Assembly: GCF_000023585.1 (NCBI RefSeq)
Contig: NC_012914.1
Location: 5,711,501-5,775,500, forward strand
Direction: 5' to 3'
Origin: Paenibacillus sp. JDR-2
GTDB taxonomy: Bacteria > Bacillota > Bacilli > Paenibacillales > Paenibacillaceae
Length of the DNA stretch: 64,000 nucleotides
Each line of letters starts with the position of its first letter. The first letter of the stretch is position 1. Made by a program: the position numbers and the translations under genes. Shown here one piece after another: positions 43,881-52,700 of this stretch. The notes beneath the pieces are model-generated. The model had not been told where the DNA came from. It made no database searches and saw only the letters and a program-made list of their open reading frames with translations.

Positions 43881-44931
43881 GCGCGAGGAAGCCGTCTCTC
43901 TCCAGCTCAGCCATTGCCTCAAGAAGCATCACGCCGCTAAGCTGGCCGCTCAGTTGAACTTCCGGCTCCGGCTCTCCTGCCCAGGATAAGCTGAACAAGC
44001 CGGCTTCCGAGCGACCCTTCTCCCACAAGGAGCCCGCGTTATGCCGGATCAGATTGACCCATGGCAGCGACAAATCAGGCTGAATACGGATGAGGTTAAC
44101 CAGATAACGGATCAGAATGCCTTTGAACAGGCCGCAGTCGTCGTTCCCCTCGCGCGGCAGCATGCCCGTCTCCGGATCGACCAGTTCCTGGACGGTTGCC
44201 CCCGCGGTTCGCTGCGCATCAACGAGATAGCTTTCATCCCCCGTGCAGTTGTACAGTTCAATGCCCGCTCCGATAAAGACGCCCTGGCAATACGTATACT
44301 TCCAATCGTAATCGATCTGGCCGTCGCCAAGCCGGTTCATGCCGTCCCAGACAAAGCCGGTCTCCGGATCCACAAGCCGTTCCTTGTTGAATTGATAGAT
44401 CCGCTTCGCCCATTCCAAGTCTTCTTCACGGCGGTCCATCCGATAGATGCGCGCAGCCAGAATGGAGGCCGGGGCATTCGCAGGCGTGTTTTTGTAGTCC
44501 AGCTGATCCTTCTTCCAGGCCATGCCGCCGCCCATATGATCGTTCCACGCCGTCTTGATATCTTCCCACAGCTCAAGAGCGCCTTCCTTGTAAAAGGACT
44601 TCCCTGTCGCACGATAAGCTCTGAGCAGCCCAAGCGCCATCCATTCCATATCGTCGTAATAGTTATGAAGCAGCGTATCGCCGTTCCACTTCTTTGCCCC
44701 GCGGAATGCCCGCTCCAGCAGCACTTCGTCCTCTTCCGACTTTGTGCGTTCCAGGGAATCTACCAATACGTCTACCACATGCGCATGCCACCAATAAATC
44801 CAATGGTCATTGCAAGTGCCGTTGCAAGGCACCACCTGATCCATCACGCCGCGCTCTTCATTCCAGAACAGACGGCGAAAATCCTCCTGCGCGATTGCCG
44901 CGCGTTCTGCCCATTTCCCTTGTGTCGCCAT
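43873..44931 (-). CDS. Glycoside hydrolase family 76 alpha-1,6-mannanase, cytosolic (copy 1)
   Basis: The 352-residue protein lacks a signal peptide. It shows the GH76 (alpha/alpha)6 barrel with the catalytic aspartate pair Asp93-Asp94 in YYDDMEWMALG, then GGGMAWKKDQLDYKNTPANAP and YTYCQGVFIGAG, which line the cleft. The expected reaction is endo-cleavage of alpha-1,6-linked mannose chains, as in fungal mannan cores. Its ATG shares one base with the stop of the upstream GH76 gene (TGATG), so translation is coupled. It is the last gene of the mannan operon. Confidence 0.92.
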   Translation of the reverse strand: MATQGKWAERAAIAQEDFRRLFWNEERGVMDQVVPCNGTCNDHWIYWWHAHVVDVLVDSLERTKSEEDEVLLERAFRGAKKWNGDTLLHNYYDDMEWMALGLLRAYRATGKSFYKEGALELWEDIKTAWNDHMGGGMAWKKDQLDYKNTPANAPASILAARIYRMDRREEDLEWAKRIYQFNKERLVDPETGFVWDGMNRLGDGQIDYDWKYTYCQGVFIGAGIELYNCTGDESYLVDAQRTAGATVQELVDPETGMLPREGNDDCGLFKGILIRYLVNLIRIQPDLSLPWVNLIRHNAGSLWEKGRSEAGLFSLSWAGEPEPEVQLSGQLSGVMLLEAMAELERDGFLAPR

Positions 44932-45995
44932 CAGGATTGTACCTCCTCGGTTAACGCCGTGCTTGTCAGACCACGCTTCTCCAGCACGGCCAGCTGCTCC
45001 AGCAGCATAATGCCGCTAAGCTGCGTGCTTAAGGTAACGCGCTCTTCCGGCTGAACGCTCCAGAAAGTACTGAACACCTTACGCGCCGGATCGGAACCAC
45101 GCGTCCACAATGCCTGGCCCTGCTGCTCCAGCAGCGCCGACAACTCGGGCCGCTCATCCGATAGGGAAGCAAGCTCGCCCAGATAGCGGATCAGAATGCC
45201 TTTGAACAAGCCGCCGTCTCCATCGCCTTCATCCGGCCATAAACCGCCCTGAAGCAGCTCGGCAGCCGCTGCCTTGGCCGTACGTTCCGCGTCCCGCAAA
45301 TAAGCCGAGTCGCCCGTAATCCGGTACAGCTCTACCGCTGCGCCAATGTAGACGCCTTGGCAGTAAGTAAATTTCCAGTCCTTATCAATCGAGCCGTCAC
45401 CGGTCCGGTTCATGCCGTCCCAGACAAAGCCGGTCTCCGGATCAACAAGGCTTGCTTTTAGCCAATTGAAGATTTTATGAGCCCAAGCGAGATCCTCTTC
45501 ACGGCCGAACGCCTGGTACAATCTTGCCGCCAAAATAACGGCAGGGGCGTTAGCAGGGGTATTCTTGTAATCCAGCTGCGGCTTCTGCCAAGCGATTCCG
45601 CCGCCCGCATGCTCGTTCCAGCCGGTCTGGATATCCTCCCACAAGAGAAGAGCCGCACCTTTGTATTTCTCTACGCCTGTCGCCTGATAAGCGCGCAGCC
45701 AAGCGATGGCCATCCATTCCATGTCGTCGTAGAGTTCATTGGGCCATTCGCCGCTGTTGCGGTTCAAGATGCCTTCATAAAAGGCCGCCAGCCGCTCCCG
45801 GTAGAAGTCGCTTCCCGTCCGGTTCAGTCCATCCGCCAATGCATCTACGGCATGCGCCATCCACCAGTAATGAAAAATCGTATTGCAAGCGCCGTCCGGG
45901 CACGGAATTTCGATATCGTACATGTTAATCGAAGGGTTCCAATACAGCTGCTCCAATGCCTGCTGCGCTTCTTCCGCTTTTGCTGCCCACACCAT
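44931..45995 (-). CDS. Glycoside hydrolase family 76 alpha-1,6-mannanase, cytosolic (copy 2)
   Basis: The 354-residue protein is a second signal-less GH76 with the aspartate pair at residues 90-91 (LYDDMEWMAIAW), GGGIAWQKPQLDYKNTPANAP and YCQGVYIGAA. The start at 45995 is taken because GGGGAGAG stands ten bases before it; an upstream GTG is too close to that site. It lies 27 bases after the anchored GH76 gene. Its divergence from copy 1 suggests different preferred chain lengths or branches, which is inference. Confidence 0.92.
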   Translation of the reverse strand: MVWAAKAEEAQQALEQLYWNPSINMYDIEIPCPDGACNTIFHYWWMAHAVDALADGLNRTGSDFYRERLAAFYEGILNRNSGEWPNELYDDMEWMAIAWLRAYQATGVEKYKGAALLLWEDIQTGWNEHAGGGIAWQKPQLDYKNTPANAPAVILAARLYQAFGREEDLAWAHKIFNWLKASLVDPETGFVWDGMNRTGDGSIDKDWKFTYCQGVYIGAAVELYRITGDSAYLRDAERTAKAAAAELLQGGLWPDEGDGDGGLFKGILIRYLGELASLSDERPELSALLEQQGQALWTRGSDPARKVFSTFWSVQPEERVTLSTQLSGIMLLEQLAVLEKRGLTSTALTEEVQS

Positions 45996-46022
45996 TGCTC
46001 TCACTCTCCCCGTATCCTCTGC

Positions 46023-47180
46023 CTACTGTAATTGTCCGTTTTTCTCCAATACGGCCATCTGCTCGAGCAGCATCATTCCGCTTAATTCCGTGCTTAACTG
46101 CACGATCGCATCCGGTGCTTCGGCCCATGAATTGCTGAATACCGCCTTGTCATCCGCTTTGCCGTATTGCCATAAGCTATCGGCATTCGTCTTAAGCATG
46201 CCAATCCATTCTTTACGTTCCGGTCCATCCGGATCAGCGGCAATGAGTTCTCCCAAATAGCGGATTAATACCCCCTTGAATAAGCCCCCGTCACCGTCGC
46301 CTTCCGATGGAAGCATGCCGGTTGCCGGAGACAGGAACGCTTCCTTCAGATTAGCCGCCGTACGGCGTGCATCTTCCAGATAAGCCTTATCCTCCGTTGC
46401 CCGGAATAGTTCAACGCCGGCCCCGATAAACACGCCCTGGCCATACGTAAATCTCCATTCCTTGTCGATATTGCCGTCGCCCGTCCGGTTGATTCCGTCC
46501 CATACGAGACCGGTATCCGGATCCACAAGCGTCTCTTTTTGCCAATCGTAAATCTTTTTCGCCCAGGCTAGATCTTCCTCATCATGAAAATGTCCGTACA
46601 CTCGTGCCGCCAAAATAGCAGCAGGAGCATTCGCCGGCGTATTCTTGTAATCGGTCTGCTCCTTGCGCCAAGCGATGCCGCCGCCCATCTCCTCGTTCCA
46701 GCCGCCTTTAATCTCTTCCCACAGTTCAAGCGTTGCCTGCTTATACTTCTCGTCCTTGGTGGCATCGTAAGCTCTCAGCCAGGCCAGCGCCATCCATTCC
46801 ATATCATCGTAATAATCGTTGATCATCACGCCGGCATTGCGATCGAGCAGACCTTGATGCAGCTTGGCGATTTGCTCCGCGTACCTCTCGTCGCCATTAC
46901 GCTCGTAGCCGTCGACCAGCACATCCACCGCATGCGCCAGCCACCAATAGTTAAACGGATCGGTGCATAGCTGAGCAATGCACGGTGCGGCATTGTTGTA
47001 GAGCCTACGCTTGTCGTCCCAAAAAGACTTCGTCAGTTCAAGCTGCGCTTCTTCCGCCCGCTCCTGCCAAATGACGGAGGTCGTTGCCGTTTTATCCTTC
47101 CAGACCAATGACCAGACCAACGCTATGAGGATAACTGCCGCAGCGCCGGCCAGCCATAAATATCGTTTGTTACGATTCAA
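46023..47180 (-). CDS. Glycoside hydrolase family 76 alpha-1,6-mannanase, membrane-anchored
   Basis: The 385-residue protein has an N-terminal membrane segment (residues 8-27, WLAGAAAVILIALVWSLVW) and a GH76 domain with catalytic Asp125-Asp126 (YYDDMEWMALAW) and GGGIAWRKEQTDYKNTPANAP. It should face the outside and open the mannan chain for import. It starts at a TTG nine bases after AAAGG, five bases beyond the permease stop, so it is part of the importer operon. Confidence 0.92.
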   Translation of the reverse strand: MNRNKRYLWLAGAAAVILIALVWSLVWKDKTATTSVIWQERAEEAQLELTKSFWDDKRRLYNNAAPCIAQLCTDPFNYWWLAHAVDVLVDGYERNGDERYAEQIAKLHQGLLDRNAGVMINDYYDDMEWMALAWLRAYDATKDEKYKQATLELWEEIKGGWNEEMGGGIAWRKEQTDYKNTPANAPAAILAARVYGHFHDEEDLAWAKKIYDWQKETLVDPDTGLVWDGINRTGDGNIDKEWRFTYGQGVFIGAGVELFRATEDKAYLEDARRTAANLKEAFLSPATGMLPSEGDGDGGLFKGVLIRYLGELIAADPDGPERKEWIGMLKTNADSLWQYGKADDKAVFSNSWAEAPDAIVQLSTELSGMMLLEQMAVLEKNGQLQ

Positions 47181-47185
47181 TTCGA

Positions 47186-48109
47186 TCAGCCTTTCGTTCC
47201 CGTAAAGGCAATGCCCTGTACGAAATACTTCTGGAGCAGAAGGAACAAGACGAGAATCGGCAGGATTGCAATAAGCGCGCCGGCCATCATGGGACCGAAA
47301 TCGGTCTGATGGTTGAACGAGAACGCCTGCAGTCCCATCTGTATCGTTGCTTTCGCCGGATCATTCAAGATGATCATCGGCCATAGGAAGCTGTTCCAGC
47401 CCGCCTGGAAGGTAAAGATCGAAAGGGTTGCAAGCGCCGGCTTCGTCAGCGGCAGGTAAATATTCCAGAAGATGCGGAACTCGCCGGCGCCTTCGATCCG
47501 CGCCATCTCCATCATGTCGGAAGGCAGCGTCAAGAAGAACTGCCGCATGAAGAAGACCGCGAACGAACCGGATGCGCCCGGCAGAATAATCCCCCAGAAG
47601 GAGTTCAGGAAGCCGTTGCCTCCGGCTCCAAGGATGTCATTGCCGCCAATCAGCGGGAAATGCTTCAATACATAGAAGCTTGGAATCATCGTCACGATAC
47701 CCGGAATCATCATCGCCGCCAGCAGGATGCGGAACAGCGGTTTATTCAGCTTGAAGTTCAGCTTGGCAAAGGCGTAGCCGCTGATAGACCCAAAGAACAG
47801 GTTGCATAATACGCCCGCTGCGGCCAGGATAAAGGAGTTTGCGAAATATCCCGCGAACGGTACGGTCGTAAACGCCGACCGGTAATGCTCTAACGTAAGC
47901 TTGGACGGAATCCACTTGATCGGCACCGAGAAGATCTCGTTGCTTGGTTTAAACGAAGTAATCAGACTCCAGAAAAACGGCAAGAACATTGCTGCCGCTA
48001 TAGCTATCGCAACCGCGTAGAACAGGACGCCCATCAAAACCCTTTTGAGAGTATAAGAAGGCGGCTTGGGTGCGCGTACCGCAATAGATTTGACAATAGG
48101 CTGTGCCAT
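47186..48109 (-). CDS. Carbohydrate ABC transporter permease, MalG type (mannan operon)
   Basis: The 307-residue protein has six membrane segments and an EAA loop (MEMARIEGAGEFRIFWNIYLPLTKP). It is the second membrane subunit of the mannan-oligosaccharide importer. It lies 12 bases after the MalF-type gene and five bases before the anchored GH76 gene. Confidence 0.93.
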   Translation of the reverse strand: MAQPIVKSIAVRAPKPPSYTLKRVLMGVLFYAVAIAIAAAMFLPFFWSLITSFKPSNEIFSVPIKWIPSKLTLEHYRSAFTTVPFAGYFANSFILAAAGVLCNLFFGSISGYAFAKLNFKLNKPLFRILLAAMMIPGIVTMIPSFYVLKHFPLIGGNDILGAGGNGFLNSFWGIILPGASGSFAVFFMRQFFLTLPSDMMEMARIEGAGEFRIFWNIYLPLTKPALATLSIFTFQAGWNSFLWPMIILNDPAKATIQMGLQAFSFNHQTDFGPMMAGALIAILPILVLFLLLQKYFVQGIAFTGTKG

Positions 48110-48121
48110 TTGCTGGCCTCC

Positions 48122-49009
48122 TTACACGATCGGTTCCTCGGATTTATTAATGCGCATGTTAACGAAAGAGAAGATTAGAATCGCCACAGCCAGCACAAAC
48201 GCCTGGGCAGAAGCATAACCCATCTTGAGCTGGTTGAAGCCCTGATTATAAATGAGATAGACCGGAGTTTTGGTCACGTTGCCCGGACCGCCCTGCGTCA
48301 AGACAAAGGCCTGGTCGAACAGCTGCAGCGCCCCGATAATCGCCATCGTGCTGACAAGGAAGGTTGTTGGGCGAAGCTGCGGCCAAGTAATATAACGGAA
48401 CCGCGCAAAAGCGGTTGCTCCATCCAGCTTGGCGGATTCGTACAAGTAATCCGGCACGCCTTGCAGGCCGGCGATATAAATGATCATATTGGAGCCGACC
48501 GACTGCCATAACGTCACCATAATAATGGAGAACATCGCCGTCTCGGTCTGAGCGAGCCAAGCCGGACCGGTGATGCCCACGTAGCTGAGCAGGTTGTTCA
48601 CGAGGCCGAACTCCGGATGGAGCAGCCAGATCCAGACCGTGGACGCCGCAACGGCGGAGGTTAATGTCGGAAGATAATTCAACGTACGGAACAGCTTGAC
48701 GCCGAACCGCTTGAAGTTCAGAAGCATGGCAAGCAACAAGGAAATGATGATGTTCAGCGGTACGAAAATAACGGAATAGAAGAATACGTTCTTGAACGTC
48801 GTCCAGAACAGATCATCCTCAAACAGCTTCTTGTAGTTGTCGAGCTTAACGAATTCCATCCGGCTGACCACATCGTAGTTCGTAAAGCTTAAGTAGAGCG
48901 CCATGACGACAGGAATAATGGTAAAAGCGAAAAACAGCAGCATCGTTGGGGTAATAAACAGGTAGGCCATGCGGGCCTGATGCTGATTCAGCTTGCCCAT
49001 TGAAGACAT
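48122..49009 (-). CDS. Carbohydrate ABC transporter permease, MalF type (mannan operon)
   Basis: The 295-residue protein has six membrane segments and an EAA loop (YESAKLDGATAFARFRYITWP). The ATG at 49009 is preferred, as AGGAG stands six to eight bases before it. It follows the binding-protein gene after a gap with a strong hairpin. Confidence 0.92.
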   Translation of the reverse strand: MSSMGKLNQHQARMAYLFITPTMLLFFAFTIIPVVMALYLSFTNYDVVSRMEFVKLDNYKKLFEDDLFWTTFKNVFFYSVIFVPLNIIISLLLAMLLNFKRFGVKLFRTLNYLPTLTSAVAASTVWIWLLHPEFGLVNNLLSYVGITGPAWLAQTETAMFSIIMVTLWQSVGSNMIIYIAGLQGVPDYLYESAKLDGATAFARFRYITWPQLRPTTFLVSTMAIIGALQLFDQAFVLTQGGPGNVTKTPVYLIYNQGFNQLKMGYASAQAFVLAVAILIFSFVNMRINKSEEPIV

Positions 49010-49058
49010 CAGCACTCCTCCCTCCTTCGTAGTGAATCCCGTTTGGCCGGCCGGAATA

Positions 49059-49086
49059 GATAAAGGGAGGTCTCCCTCCCTTTATC
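49059..49086 (-). other. Intercistronic hairpin after the mannan binding-protein gene
   Basis: GATAAAGGGAGG (49059-49070) pairs perfectly with CCTCCCTTTATC (49075-49086) around TCTC; CCGG flanks extend the stem. With no T run it is more likely an mRNA-stabilising or processing stem than a full terminator. Confidence 0.6.
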
Positions 49087-49116
49087 ATCCGGTCCGTTCC
49101 ACCGGGAGTCCCTTAA

Positions 49117-50463
49117 TTATTTCACGTCTTCGTTGTCCGCGAGCTGCTGGTCGCCCCGCTGCTGCGCTTTCTTGAGCGTATCCTCCGCGTTTTGCTTCTT
49201 CTGCTGGTACAGCTCCAGGTTCGGAATAAGCGCTTCGGTCTCCATGACGGAGTAGCCGGGGTGAGCCGGACGAGTCTTCGCGAATTCGAGCGTATCGAGG
49301 AATGGCTGCCAGAGCGGATCTTCCTTGAAGAACGGATCGTCAAGCGCCGGCTTGTAGCCAGGAATGTTCAAGCTTGTTTTCGCCCACAGAAGCGCGTTGT
49401 CCTTGTTCGCCGTCCACCACTTGATGAACTCCCATGCCGCTTCCTGATTTTTCGAGGCTTCCGGAATAACAAGGCCAAAGCCGCCCATCACGCCGCCTTT
49501 GTCTCCGTTAGGTCCAGCCGGAGGAGGCACAACCCCGAAGTCCAGGTCCTTGCCGTATTTCTTATACGTGCTCAGCATCCATGGACCGTTGTAAGTCATT
49601 GCGACCTTGCCGGTTGCGAAAGCGTCGGTTCCTTCGCCAAGGCCTTGCTCGAAGCCGACCTTATACACTTTGTCCTGGTTCAGCATGCGGTCCCAGAACT
49701 CAAGCACGGACAAGCCTTTTTCGTTGTTGAAGTTTGTTTTCTTGCCGTCGTCGGTCAGCATCGAGCCGCCTGCTTGTTGAAGATACATATTAAAAAGTCC
49801 GTTATCGGCAAGCGAGAAGCCTGCTACTTCAAGCTTGCTTCCGTTCCATTTGGTCGTCTTGATTGCCGCCTGCTCGAGCTCATCCCAAGTTGTAGGAGGC
49901 TGCGTTACGCCTGCGTCGGTCAAAAGTTTTTTGTTATAGAATAGTGCGCGGGCATCAACGGTTAAAGGAAGGCCGTACAGCTTGTCGCTATTAGACAATT
50001 CCTTCAGCGCTTCGCCGTAGAAATCATCCTTGTTCAAGCCGTCTTTCGTCATGAAATCATCGATTGGGTGAAGCACGTTTTTCGGCGCGTACAGCGGAGT
50101 CCGCCATCTGTCCCAGAGCAGCACGTCAGGTGCGCCGCCGGATGTAGCAGCTGTCAGGAACTTCGTAATCAGATCCTGCTGAAGCACATACTTGACATGA
50201 ATTTTGTCTTGCGATTTGTTGAAAGCATCAACCATCGTCTGGAACTGCTTCTGTCCGTCGCCGGCCCAGTCGCCCCAGAATGTCAGTTCTACGGCTTTGC
50301 CGCCGCCGGAATTGCTTGAAGCGTTATCCGTCTGCCCGTTGCTGCTTGCATTCGCATTGCTGCTCTCCGAGCTGTTGCCGTTGCTGCTTGTCGTTGTTTT
50401 TGCGCAGCCGGCTGCTGTTGCTACTACCGTGACCAAGGCGATCATCGTGATCCATTTTTTCAC
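49117..50463 (-). CDS. Sugar ABC transporter substrate-binding lipoprotein (mannan operon)
   Basis: The 448-residue protein has a lipoprotein signal (lipobox ending TAAGC, Cys20), a Ser/Asn-rich linker to about residue 55 and a family 1 solute-binding domain (VELTFWGDWAGDGQKQFQTM at its start). It should capture alpha-mannan oligosaccharides, given GH125 just upstream and three GH76 genes downstream. Confidence 0.93.
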   Translation of the reverse strand: MKKWITMIALVTVVATAAGCAKTTTSSNGNSSESSNANASSNGQTDNASSNSGGGKAVELTFWGDWAGDGQKQFQTMVDAFNKSQDKIHVKYVLQQDLITKFLTAATSGGAPDVLLWDRWRTPLYAPKNVLHPIDDFMTKDGLNKDDFYGEALKELSNSDKLYGLPLTVDARALFYNKKLLTDAGVTQPPTTWDELEQAAIKTTKWNGSKLEVAGFSLADNGLFNMYLQQAGGSMLTDDGKKTNFNNEKGLSVLEFWDRMLNQDKVYKVGFEQGLGEGTDAFATGKVAMTYNGPWMLSTYKKYGKDLDFGVVPPPAGPNGDKGGVMGGFGLVIPEASKNQEAAWEFIKWWTANKDNALLWAKTSLNIPGYKPALDDPFFKEDPLWQPFLDTLEFAKTRPAHPGYSVMETEALIPNLELYQQKKQNAEDTLKKAQQRGDQQLADNEDVK

Positions 50464-50549
50464 TTTTCATGCCTCCCTTTTTTAGTAACCCACTACACTA
50501 TTTATTTCGAAGAAAGCCGCCGATAAGCAAAGCCTCCATGAAACCGCTG

Positions 50550-51845
50550 TTATTTCGTTTGTACTCGTATCCCGCAATAATCAAGCAGAAGCTCGCTGAA
50601 CATCATGTTGGCCCACGAGAACCATGGACGGCTGAACTGATACGGATCGTCCGCATGGAACCCCTCGTGCATAAAGCCGGTTCCCGCCGTTGTGGCTTCC
50701 ATCAGGCCGAGCAGTCTTTCCTTCTCGGCACGGTCATCCGTTGTCAGGCCCTGCATCGCCAGCGCGATGTGCCAGATGTAACGGTCCGGGGTATGCGGAC
50801 TGCCGATTCCGGCTGCCGCTTCGCCTTCGAAGTAATACGGATTGCTGCTGCTTAGCACAAAGTCGCGCGTATTGCGGTAAATCGGATCCTCCTGCGAGGT
50901 ATAGCCGAGATACGGAATCGACAGAAGGCTTGGTACGTTTGCGTCATCCATAAAATTGTAATTGCCTAGCCCGTCGGTTTCATATGCATAAATTTTTCCA
51001 AATTCCGGATGATCGGTAACCGCGTAGGTTTGGATGCCTTGATGAAGCTCCCCTCCAAGCTTAGCCGCTCTTGCCGCAAGCTCCTGATCGCCAAGCACTT
51101 CCTCCGCAATTTCCTTCAGATAACCAAGAACGACAACCGCAAACATGTTAGCCGGCACCAGGTAACCGTATGTACAAGCATCATCGCTTGGGCGGAAGCC
51201 GCTCCATGTCATGCCGGTATACGCGGTCTCCGTGCCTTTGCCCTCGCGCAGCAGCGTATCCGTCGGCGCGCAATTGAAGCGCTGGAAGCGGTAAGGCGAT
51301 ACGCTCTCATGCTGCTGCTCCGTTGTCCAGAGATTCAGTATCGCATCCGCGGCTTGGCGGAAGGTGTCGCCAAATTGCGAGGTTCTGCCTGTATTCTTCC
51401 AGAGCAGGTAGCTGAGCTGCAGCGGGTAGCAAAGCGAATCGATCTCGTATTTGCGTTCCCAGATGGATGGTCCCATCTCCGTCAGATCATCCTGATGTCC
51501 TTTGCCGGTTGGCCCGTTGTTGAAGGCATTCGCGTAAGGATCAAGCAGGATCGAATCCATTTGCCTCCGGACTAGACCTTCAATCAGATCGGCCAGCTCG
51601 GCATCCTCGGACGCCAGCACCAGGAACGGACGAAGCTGCGCAGCGGAATCGCGAAGCCACATAGCTGGTATATCACCTGTTATAACAAATGTCGTGCCGT
51701 CAGGCAGGCGCTGGATCGTCGTTTGCAGCGTATTGTGAATGGCCTTCTCGAATATCGCCGCCCAATTCGGATGATCCGCTGTCTTTTCCTTGATACGCTC
51801 CACTAGTCGCGTTAAGGATGCGGGAATTTCTGTCGATTGCGTCAT
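50550..51845 (-). CDS. Glycoside hydrolase family 125 exo-alpha-1,6-mannosidase
   Basis: The 431-residue protein is an (alpha/alpha)6-barrel enzyme of the metal-independent GH125 family, which removes non-reducing alpha-1,6-mannose units. The family motif GDIPAMWLRDSAAQ lies at residues 57-70, with NAFNNGPTGKGHQDD, NCAPTDTLLREGKG, TWSGFRPSDDAC and the final FMHEGFHADDPYQFSRPWFSWAN, which holds the conserved acid residues. No signal peptide is present, so it is cytosolic. It is the first gene of the mannan operon; GGAGG precedes its ATG. Confidence 0.93.
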   Translation of the reverse strand: MTQSTEIPASLTRLVERIKEKTADHPNWAAIFEKAIHNTLQTTIQRLPDGTTFVITGDIPAMWLRDSAAQLRPFLVLASEDAELADLIEGLVRRQMDSILLDPYANAFNNGPTGKGHQDDLTEMGPSIWERKYEIDSLCYPLQLSYLLWKNTGRTSQFGDTFRQAADAILNLWTTEQQHESVSPYRFQRFNCAPTDTLLREGKGTETAYTGMTWSGFRPSDDACTYGYLVPANMFAVVVLGYLKEIAEEVLGDQELAARAAKLGGELHQGIQTYAVTDHPEFGKIYAYETDGLGNYNFMDDANVPSLLSIPYLGYTSQEDPIYRNTRDFVLSSSNPYYFEGEAAAGIGSPHTPDRYIWHIALAMQGLTTDDRAEKERLLGLMEATTAGTGFMHEGFHADDPYQFSRPWFSWANMMFSELLLDYCGIRVQTK

Positions 51846-51882
51846 CAGTTTTGTGCCTCCTTGTTTCCTTTGAACGCTTTTT

Positions 51883-51896
51883 ATAAAACGCTTTCA
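51883..51896. promoter_or_regulatory. cre-like site downstream of the mannan promoter
   Basis: ATAAAACGCTTTCA matches the symmetric cre core (TGAAAACGCTTTCA) in 12 of 14 bases and lies just after the predicted transcription start, a roadblock position for CcpA. Confidence 0.55.
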
Positions 51897-51908
51897 TTTG
51901 ATATTGCT

Positions 51909-51937
51909 ATTATATTGGCATGTATATGGTATGTCAA
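51909..51937 (-). promoter_or_regulatory. Near-consensus sigma-A promoter of the mannan operon
   Basis: TTGACA (51937-51932) and TATAAT (51914-51909) are both perfect and are separated by 17 bases. The spacer and flanks contain ATTGACAT facing ATGCCAAT, an inverted repeat with one mismatch that could bind the GntR/LacI-type regulator. So strong a promoter implies tight repression. Confidence 0.85.
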
Positions 51938-51951
51938 TATGTATTTTTTCG

Positions 51952-51970
51952 AAAGGTTATACCAACCTTT
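51952..51970. promoter_or_regulatory. Palindrome upstream of the mannan promoter
   Basis: AAAGGTT and AACCTTT form a perfect 7-bp inverted repeat with a 5-base centre, ending about 15 bases upstream of the -35 box. It is a second candidate operator or the stem of a short terminator for upstream transcription. Confidence 0.45.
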
Positions 51971-52004
51971 ATACTAATCAACCGGGACTTGCGACGCAAA
52001 AGAA

Positions 52005-52029
52005 AAGAGCCTCCAGACTGGAGGCTCTT
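52005..52029 (-). terminator. Terminator of the CBO0543-family gene
   Basis: AAGAGCCTCC pairs with GGAGGCTCTT around AGACT, followed on the minus strand by TTCTTTTG. Confidence 0.75.
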
Positions 52030-52037
52030 CATAGCAA

Positions 52038-52556
52038 TTAATTTCTTTGTTCAACGGGAACATTAACCGGGATCTTGAAATACCAGATATAGAACAGACA
52101 TAACAGAAACGTGATTCCGTAGGCGACGAGCGGTCTCCTGTGAAAGATCCACAGCAAAGGGAACATAGTGAAGTCAAAAAAGATAGACCAATAGAAACTC
52201 CATCCGTACTGGTAGATGATTCGGTCCGTAAGCATAAAGAACCACTCCACCCCTACGTAAACCCCGATGTACCTTAAGTAGTGACCGATGATTTTGCCGG
52301 AACGGTCTGGGTAATTCGAGATGAACATTAACGCCGTCGCGGGAAACACAACAAAGGTGTACAGCATTTCGGTCAAGCTATGGTTAGGAAAAAAGTCCGG
52401 CTTCAGCTTCCATAGGAAATGGCCCGCCGTCAAAAAGTTATAGAGCAGGTTGCCAATGACAATAAACATCATGGTGTGATGATACCTTTGCCAATGCCGC
52501 CAATCCCCGTACCTCCATGCTGCAAGCACGGTAATTACCCCCAGAATCAAATGCAC
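52038..52556 (-). CDS. CBO0543-family membrane protein
   Basis: The 172-residue protein has about five membrane segments and tryptophan-rich loops (WRYGDWRHWQRYHHTMM and YGWSFYWSIFFDFTMFPLLW), resembling a conserved Firmicute family named CBO0543. The function is unknown. It starts at a GTG eight bases after GAGGGG. It lies between the mannan operon and its regulator gene but has its own terminator, so a link to mannan use is not implied. Confidence 0.7.
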   Translation of the reverse strand: MHLILGVITVLAAWRYGDWRHWQRYHHTMMFIVIGNLLYNFLTAGHFLWKLKPDFFPNHSLTEMLYTFVVFPATALMFISNYPDRSGKIIGHYLRYIGVYVGVEWFFMLTDRIIYQYGWSFYWSIFFDFTMFPLLWIFHRRPLVAYGITFLLCLFYIWYFKIPVNVPVEQRN

Positions 52557-52658
52557 ATAAATTGCCCCTCTTTAAAGGTCGAGCTCAGATTAGCTCTTGG
52601 AAAATATTGTGCTCTAACCTTGTTTTGTTATTCCTTGTCCGCCATGAAAAAGGACAAA

Positions 52659-52687
52659 TAAAAAAACCTCCGCAAAGGAGGCTTTTT
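52659..52687 (-). terminator. Terminator of the GntR/LacI-type regulator gene
   Basis: GCCTCC and GGAGGT pair around TTTGC on the minus strand, followed by seven T residues. Confidence 0.85.
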
Positions 52688-52700
52688 TGTACGCCAAAAC

